From NCBI RefSeq assembly GCF_002869745.1, contig NZ_PNOS01000023.1:1-64000 (forward strand): 64,000 nucleotides of DNA, read 5' to 3'. This document shows, piece after piece, positions 60,916 to 64,000 of this stretch. Source of the stretch: Oceaniglobus roseus. GTDB taxonomy: Bacteria > Pseudomonadota > Alphaproteobacteria > Rhodobacterales > Rhodobacteraceae. The notes under the pieces are model-generated. The model did no database searches. It was not told the DNA's origin and saw nothing but the letters and a program-made list of their open reading frames with translations. How positions within the stretch are numbered: the stretch's first letter is position 1; each line of letters starts with the position of its first letter. The translations under genes and the position numbers were made by a program.

Positions 60916-61833
60916 TTACCTCAGTTTCGGGTTCAGGACGTCGCGCAGCCAGTCGCCCATCAGGTTGACGGCAAGCACGAGCACGACCAGCACGACGGAG
61001 GGGAAGATCACCACCCACCAGATGCCGGAGAAGAGATATTCGTTGCCGATCCGGATCAGCGTGCCGAGCGACGGCTGCGTCGCGGGCATGCCGACGCCGA
61101 GGAACGAGAGCGTCGCCTCGGTCAGCACCGCCATGCCGAGGTTGATCGTGGCGATGACAAGGACCGGCCCCAGCACGTTGGGCAGGATGTGGTTGATCAT
61201 GATTCCCATGCCCGACACGCCGTTGATGCGGGCGGCCTGCACGTATTCCTTCTGCCGCTCGACCATGGTGGATCCGCGGACGGTGCGGGCATACTGCACC
61301 CAGTTGGTCAGGCCGATGGCGAGGATCAGCACCCAGATCGCGGCCTCCGCGTGCCGGTCGGGCGGCAGGATGCCTCGGGCGATGCCGTTGACCAGAAGGG
61401 CCACGAGGATCGCCGGGAAGCTGAGCAGGATGTCGGCGACCCGCATGATCGCGCCATCCACGAGACCGCCGACGAAGCCTCCGAGCAGGCCGAGCGAGAT
61501 GCCGACCGCCGCGGCGAGCGCGACGCTGGCGAAGCCCACGAGCAGTGACAGGCGCAGCCCGTAGAGAATGGAGGAATACACGTCGCGCGCCTGCTGGTCT
61601 GTGCCGAGCAGGTAGCGCGGGTCGCCGCCTTCCGCCCAGGCCGGGGGCAGTTCGCTGTCGAGCAGGTTCAGTTGCGAGATGTCATAGGGGTTCTGGTTGG
61701 CGAGCATCGGCGCGAACAGGGCGGCGGCGAAGAGGATGATCAGCAGCAGGCTGGAGATCCGCGCCGTCCAGGAGTGGCGGAAGCTCCAGGCGATGTCGCT
61801 GTCGAAGGCGCGGGACAGGGTGGGTGCGGTCAT
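60916..61833 (-). CDS. Opp/Dpp-type ABC permease (DppC-like)
   Basis: A 305-residue inner-membrane permease with six membrane segments. The N-terminal cytoplasmic region and OppC_N-type first helix (SLLLIILFAAALFAPM) are followed by a periplasmic loop (LGTDQQARDVYSS) characteristic of DppC. The ATPase-docking loop is EYVQAARINGVSGMGIMINH (around 205-225). It forms the channel with the DppB-like permease, 14 bases upstream. Confidence 0.92.
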   Translation of the reverse strand: MTAPTLSRAFDSDIAWSFRHSWTARISSLLLIILFAAALFAPMLANQNPYDISQLNLLDSELPPAWAEGGDPRYLLGTDQQARDVYSSILYGLRLSLLVGFASVALAAAVGISLGLLGGFVGGLVDGAIMRVADILLSFPAILVALLVNGIARGILPPDRHAEAAIWVLILAIGLTNWVQYARTVRGSTMVERQKEYVQAARINGVSGMGIMINHILPNVLGPVLVIATINLGMAVLTEATLSFLGVGMPATQPSLGTLIRIGNEYLFSGIWWVVIFPSVVLVVLVLAVNLMGDWLRDVLNPKLR

Positions 61834-61847
61834 GGCTACGGCCCTCC

Positions 61848-62831
61848 TCAATGCGCGCCGCGCGGGGAGTCGACCCGGAGCCGGGGATCGAGCACCGCGT
61901 AGAGCAGATCGACGGTTGTGTTGATGACGACGAAGATCAGGCTGACCAGAACCAGATAGGCGGCCATGACGGGCACGTCGCCGAAGCTCACCGCCTGGAT
62001 GAAGAGCGCGCCCATGCCGGGCCACTGGAACACCGTCTCGGTGATGATGGCAAAGGCGATCAGCCCGCCGAGTTGCAGGCCGAAGATCGTGATGACCGGG
62101 ATCAACGTGTTGCGCAGGGCGTGGCGGAAATTGATAGACCGGCTCGGCAGGCCGCGGGCGCGGGCGAACTTGATGTAGTCGGTGCGCAGAACTTCCATCA
62201 TCTCGGCCCGCACGAGGCGCATGATGAGCGTCAGCTGGAAGAGGCAGAGCATGACGGAGGGCAGCACCAGCGCCTTCAGCCCCGAGAGCGTCAGGAAACC
62301 GGTGGACCACCAGCCGATGTCGACGACCTCGCCCCGACCGAAGGAGGGCAGCCAGCCCAGCCAGACGGAAAAGACCAGGATCAGCAGGATGCCGGTCACG
62401 AATGTCGGCAGCGAGATCCCGATCAGGGACAGGAACTGCAGCGTCTGGGCGGAGAAACTGTTCGGCCGTAGCGCCGTGAGGATGCCGAGCGGGATGCCCA
62501 GCAGAAGCGACAGCCCGGCCGCCACGAGAACCAGTTCGGCGGTGGCCGGGAAACGTTCGGCAAGCAGGGTCGAGACGGGACGGGCATTGCGCCAGGAGAG
62601 GCCGAAATCCCCCTGCGCGGCACGCCCGACGAAGCGACCGTACTGCATCCACAGGGGCTGGTCGAGACCCAGCCTGGCGCGGACGGCGTCACGCTCTTCC
62701 GTGGTAGCGTTCTCGGCCACCATCGAATTGACCGGATCGCCCATGAACCGGAACATCATGAAGGCGATGAGCGCCACGGCGAGCATCACGAAGACGGACT
62801 GGATGATGCGGCGGATCAGGAAACCGAGCAT
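61848..62831 (-). CDS. Opp/Dpp-type ABC permease (DppB-like)
   Basis: A 327-residue inner-membrane permease with six membrane segments. It starts MLGFLIRRIIQSVFVMLAVA, the standard DppB first helix, and contains the docking motif DYIKFARARGLPSRSINFRH (about 210-230). It is the first permease gene after the binding protein, 67 bases downstream, where lower expression than the binding protein may be expected. Confidence 0.93.
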   Translation of the reverse strand: MLGFLIRRIIQSVFVMLAVALIAFMMFRFMGDPVNSMVAENATTEERDAVRARLGLDQPLWMQYGRFVGRAAQGDFGLSWRNARPVSTLLAERFPATAELVLVAAGLSLLLGIPLGILTALRPNSFSAQTLQFLSLIGISLPTFVTGILLILVFSVWLGWLPSFGRGEVVDIGWWSTGFLTLSGLKALVLPSVMLCLFQLTLIMRLVRAEMMEVLRTDYIKFARARGLPSRSINFRHALRNTLIPVITIFGLQLGGLIAFAIITETVFQWPGMGALFIQAVSFGDVPVMAAYLVLVSLIFVVINTTVDLLYAVLDPRLRVDSPRGAH

Positions 62832-62898
62832 GGCGGACCCTCCCTTGCCCTGGATGTTTGCGGGAAGGAGGCCGGGTTGACCCGGCCCCCGGTCAGGA

Positions 62899-64000
62899 TC
62901 AGTTGTTGACCTTGGCGTACCAGAGACGGACGAGGTCGTCGGCGGCCTGCGGGATCTCCACGGTGTCGCGCGCGGCCCAGGACAGCGGCTGCTGGTGCAG
63001 CGGGAGCCAGGCGATGTCCTCCTTGGCGGCCATCAGCGCCTCGACCATCATCGACACGCGCTTCTCCTCGTCGATTTCCACGGCGACTGCATGGGTCAGT
63101 TCATCCACCTTCGGGTTGGAATACCCCGTGGGGGTGAAGGTGCCGTACTCGCCACCGGGCGTGGCCAGCATCGCCGAGAGGACCGAGAAGCCGTCCAGCA
63201 TCGGCAGGGTGGCCCAGCCGAGCATGAAGACGTCGACCTGCTTGTTGTCGACCTTCTGGAAGTGCATCTGGCGCGGCTCGGTCACGAGACGCGGCTGGAA
63301 CCCGGCCTGCGCCATCATCGCCGCCATCGCCTGGCAGATGCCCTCGTCGTTGACGTAGCGGTCGTTCGGGCAGTTGAGGTTGAAGGCGAAGCCCTCGGGA
63401 TAGCCCGCCTCCGCCAGAAGTTCCCTGGCCTTCACGGGATCGTAGGACAGCCGCTCGTTCATCGCGTCGGTATAGCCTTTCACCTCCGGCGCGATCAGGG
63501 ATCCGGTCACCCGCGACTTGCCGCGCATGATCTTGTCGCGGATCAGGTCCATGTTGACGGACTGATAGAGGGCCTGGCGGACACGGTGATCCTTGAGCGG
63601 GTTGCCCTCGACGTTTCCGTCCACCAGGGCATCGCCCATGTTGATGCCCATCATGATGCTGCGCAGGCCGGGATTCTGTAGCATGTGCACGCCGTCGGCG
63701 GCCTCGATCCGGTCGGCGTCCTGCAGCGGGGCCGGTTCGATCAGGTCGATCTCGCCCGACAGCAGCGCCGCGACGCGGGTGGCGTCGGAGCCGATCGGCG
63801 TGTGCTCGATACGGGTCAGGTTGTGCTGCGGCGTGTCCCACCAGCCTTCGTTGACAACGAGGACGTTCAGCGCATCCGGACGGCGGCTTTCCAGCTTGAA
63901 CGGGCCGGTGCCGTTCGCGTTGTTGGTGGTGTAGCCTTCCTCGCCCTGGCTGGCATCGATCGGAGCCACGGCGTCGTGCTCTTCCAGCCAGCCCTTGTCG
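62899..64000 (-). CDS. ABC transporter substrate-binding protein, family 5 (partial, 5' end off the window)
   Basis: The C-terminal 366 or so residues of a peptide/nickel/dipeptide-type binding protein of SBP family 5. The visible part includes GTGPFKLESRRP, a hinge region with VAALLSGEIDLIEP, RQALYQSVNMDLIRDKI and the closing lobe ending YAKVNN. The 5' part, with signal peptide and first lobe, lies beyond position 64000. The frame is open through the edge, so it is cut, not broken. It presumably decides which amide or peptide the operon imports. Confidence 0.93.
   Translation of the reverse strand, partial: DKGWLEEHDAVAPIDASQGEEGYTTNNANGTGPFKLESRRPDALNVLVVNEGWWDTPQHNLTRIEHTPIGSDATRVAALLSGEIDLIEPAPLQDADRIEAADGVHMLQNPGLRSIMMGINMGDALVDGNVEGNPLKDHRVRQALYQSVNMDLIRDKIMRGKSRVTGSLIAPEVKGYTDAMNERLSYDPVKARELLAEAGYPEGFAFNLNCPNDRYVNDEGICQAMAAMMAQAGFQPRLVTEPRQMHFQKVDNKQVDVFMLGWATLPMLDGFSVLSAMLATPGGEYGTFTPTGYSNPKVDELTHAVAVEIDEEKRVSMMVEALMAAKEDIAWLPLHQQPLSWAARDTVEIPQAADDLVRLWYAKVNN

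Overview
The window is about 70% G+C and densely coding, with many four-base ATGA gene overlaps. Its content points to an alphaproteobacterium of the order Rhodobacterales (Paracoccaceae/Roseobacteraceae-type). The signs are a DUF2927 lipoprotein, a DUF6653-like membrane protein, an agl-type alpha-glucoside operon like that of Sinorhizobium meliloti, a PutR/PutA pair, a metR/metF pair, and short lineage-type intergenic repeats. Genus and species cannot be decided from the sequence alone. No prophage, transposase, CRISPR array, rRNA or replication origin was found. One tRNA gene, tRNA-Leu(TAA), is present.

Layout. (1) 0.1-4.2 kb: a tightly packed + strand run with an AEC-family transporter, a GNAT, a DUF2927 lipoprotein, a tiny membrane protein and a CoxE-like VWA protein. 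(2) 4.2-9.4 kb: intergenic repeats, a DUF6653-like protein, an M48 peptidase, a 50-residue membrane protein divergent from a GNAT-like protein, rlmE and an Uup-like ABC-F ATPase. (3) 9.5-20.6 kb: an HpcH/HpaI aldolase, then aglEFGAK on the minus strand, diverging from aglR (LacI family), a GH1 beta-glucosidase and glucokinase. Two near-identical LacI-type operators lie between them. (4) 20.6-23.4 kb: denD, an enolase-superfamily acid-sugar enzyme, tRNA-Leu and a small TPR protein. (5) 23.6-33.6 kb: putR/putA, an active-type rhomboid protease, a GFA protein, suhB, metR/metF, a thioesterase, a GNAT and a DUF2235 protein. (6) 33.6-43.4 kb: an orphan molybdenum-hydroxylase large subunit, valS, uxuA, a rhomboid pseudoprotease, trpS and a VOC protein. 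(7) 43.5-49.6 kb: an aldo/keto reductase and a gluconate/idonate group (SDR, idnD, SMP-30 lactonase, gnd, GlcG/HbpS-like protein). (8) 49.8-54.7 kb: lepA and, convergent, a 986-residue membrane protein carrying 17 full cysteine-rich Sel1 repeats. (9) 54.9-64.0 kb: one long minus-strand operon running off the right edge. It holds a five-part Opp/Dpp-type ABC transporter, a flavin reductase, an Asp/Glu-hydantoin racemase and two amidohydrolases.

How the genes work together. Much of the window serves carbohydrate and small-molecule scavenging. The agl system would import alpha-glucosides, hydrolyse them with AglA, handle beta-glucosides with the GH1 enzyme, and trap the glucose with Glk. The denD, uxuA, idnD, SDR, gluconolactonase and gnd genes feed aldonic and sugar acids into the pentose-phosphate or Entner-Doudoroff routes. 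PutA oxidises proline to glutamate. The right-hand operon looks like a complete import-and-hydrolysis pathway for an unidentified cyclic amide or N-heterocycle. It is one of two leading candidates for undescribed biology; the other is the Sel1-repeat membrane protein. Two families of short intergenic repeats recur near gene ends: a 23-bp box in five copies, each beside a G+C hairpin, and a 22-bp palindrome in three copies.
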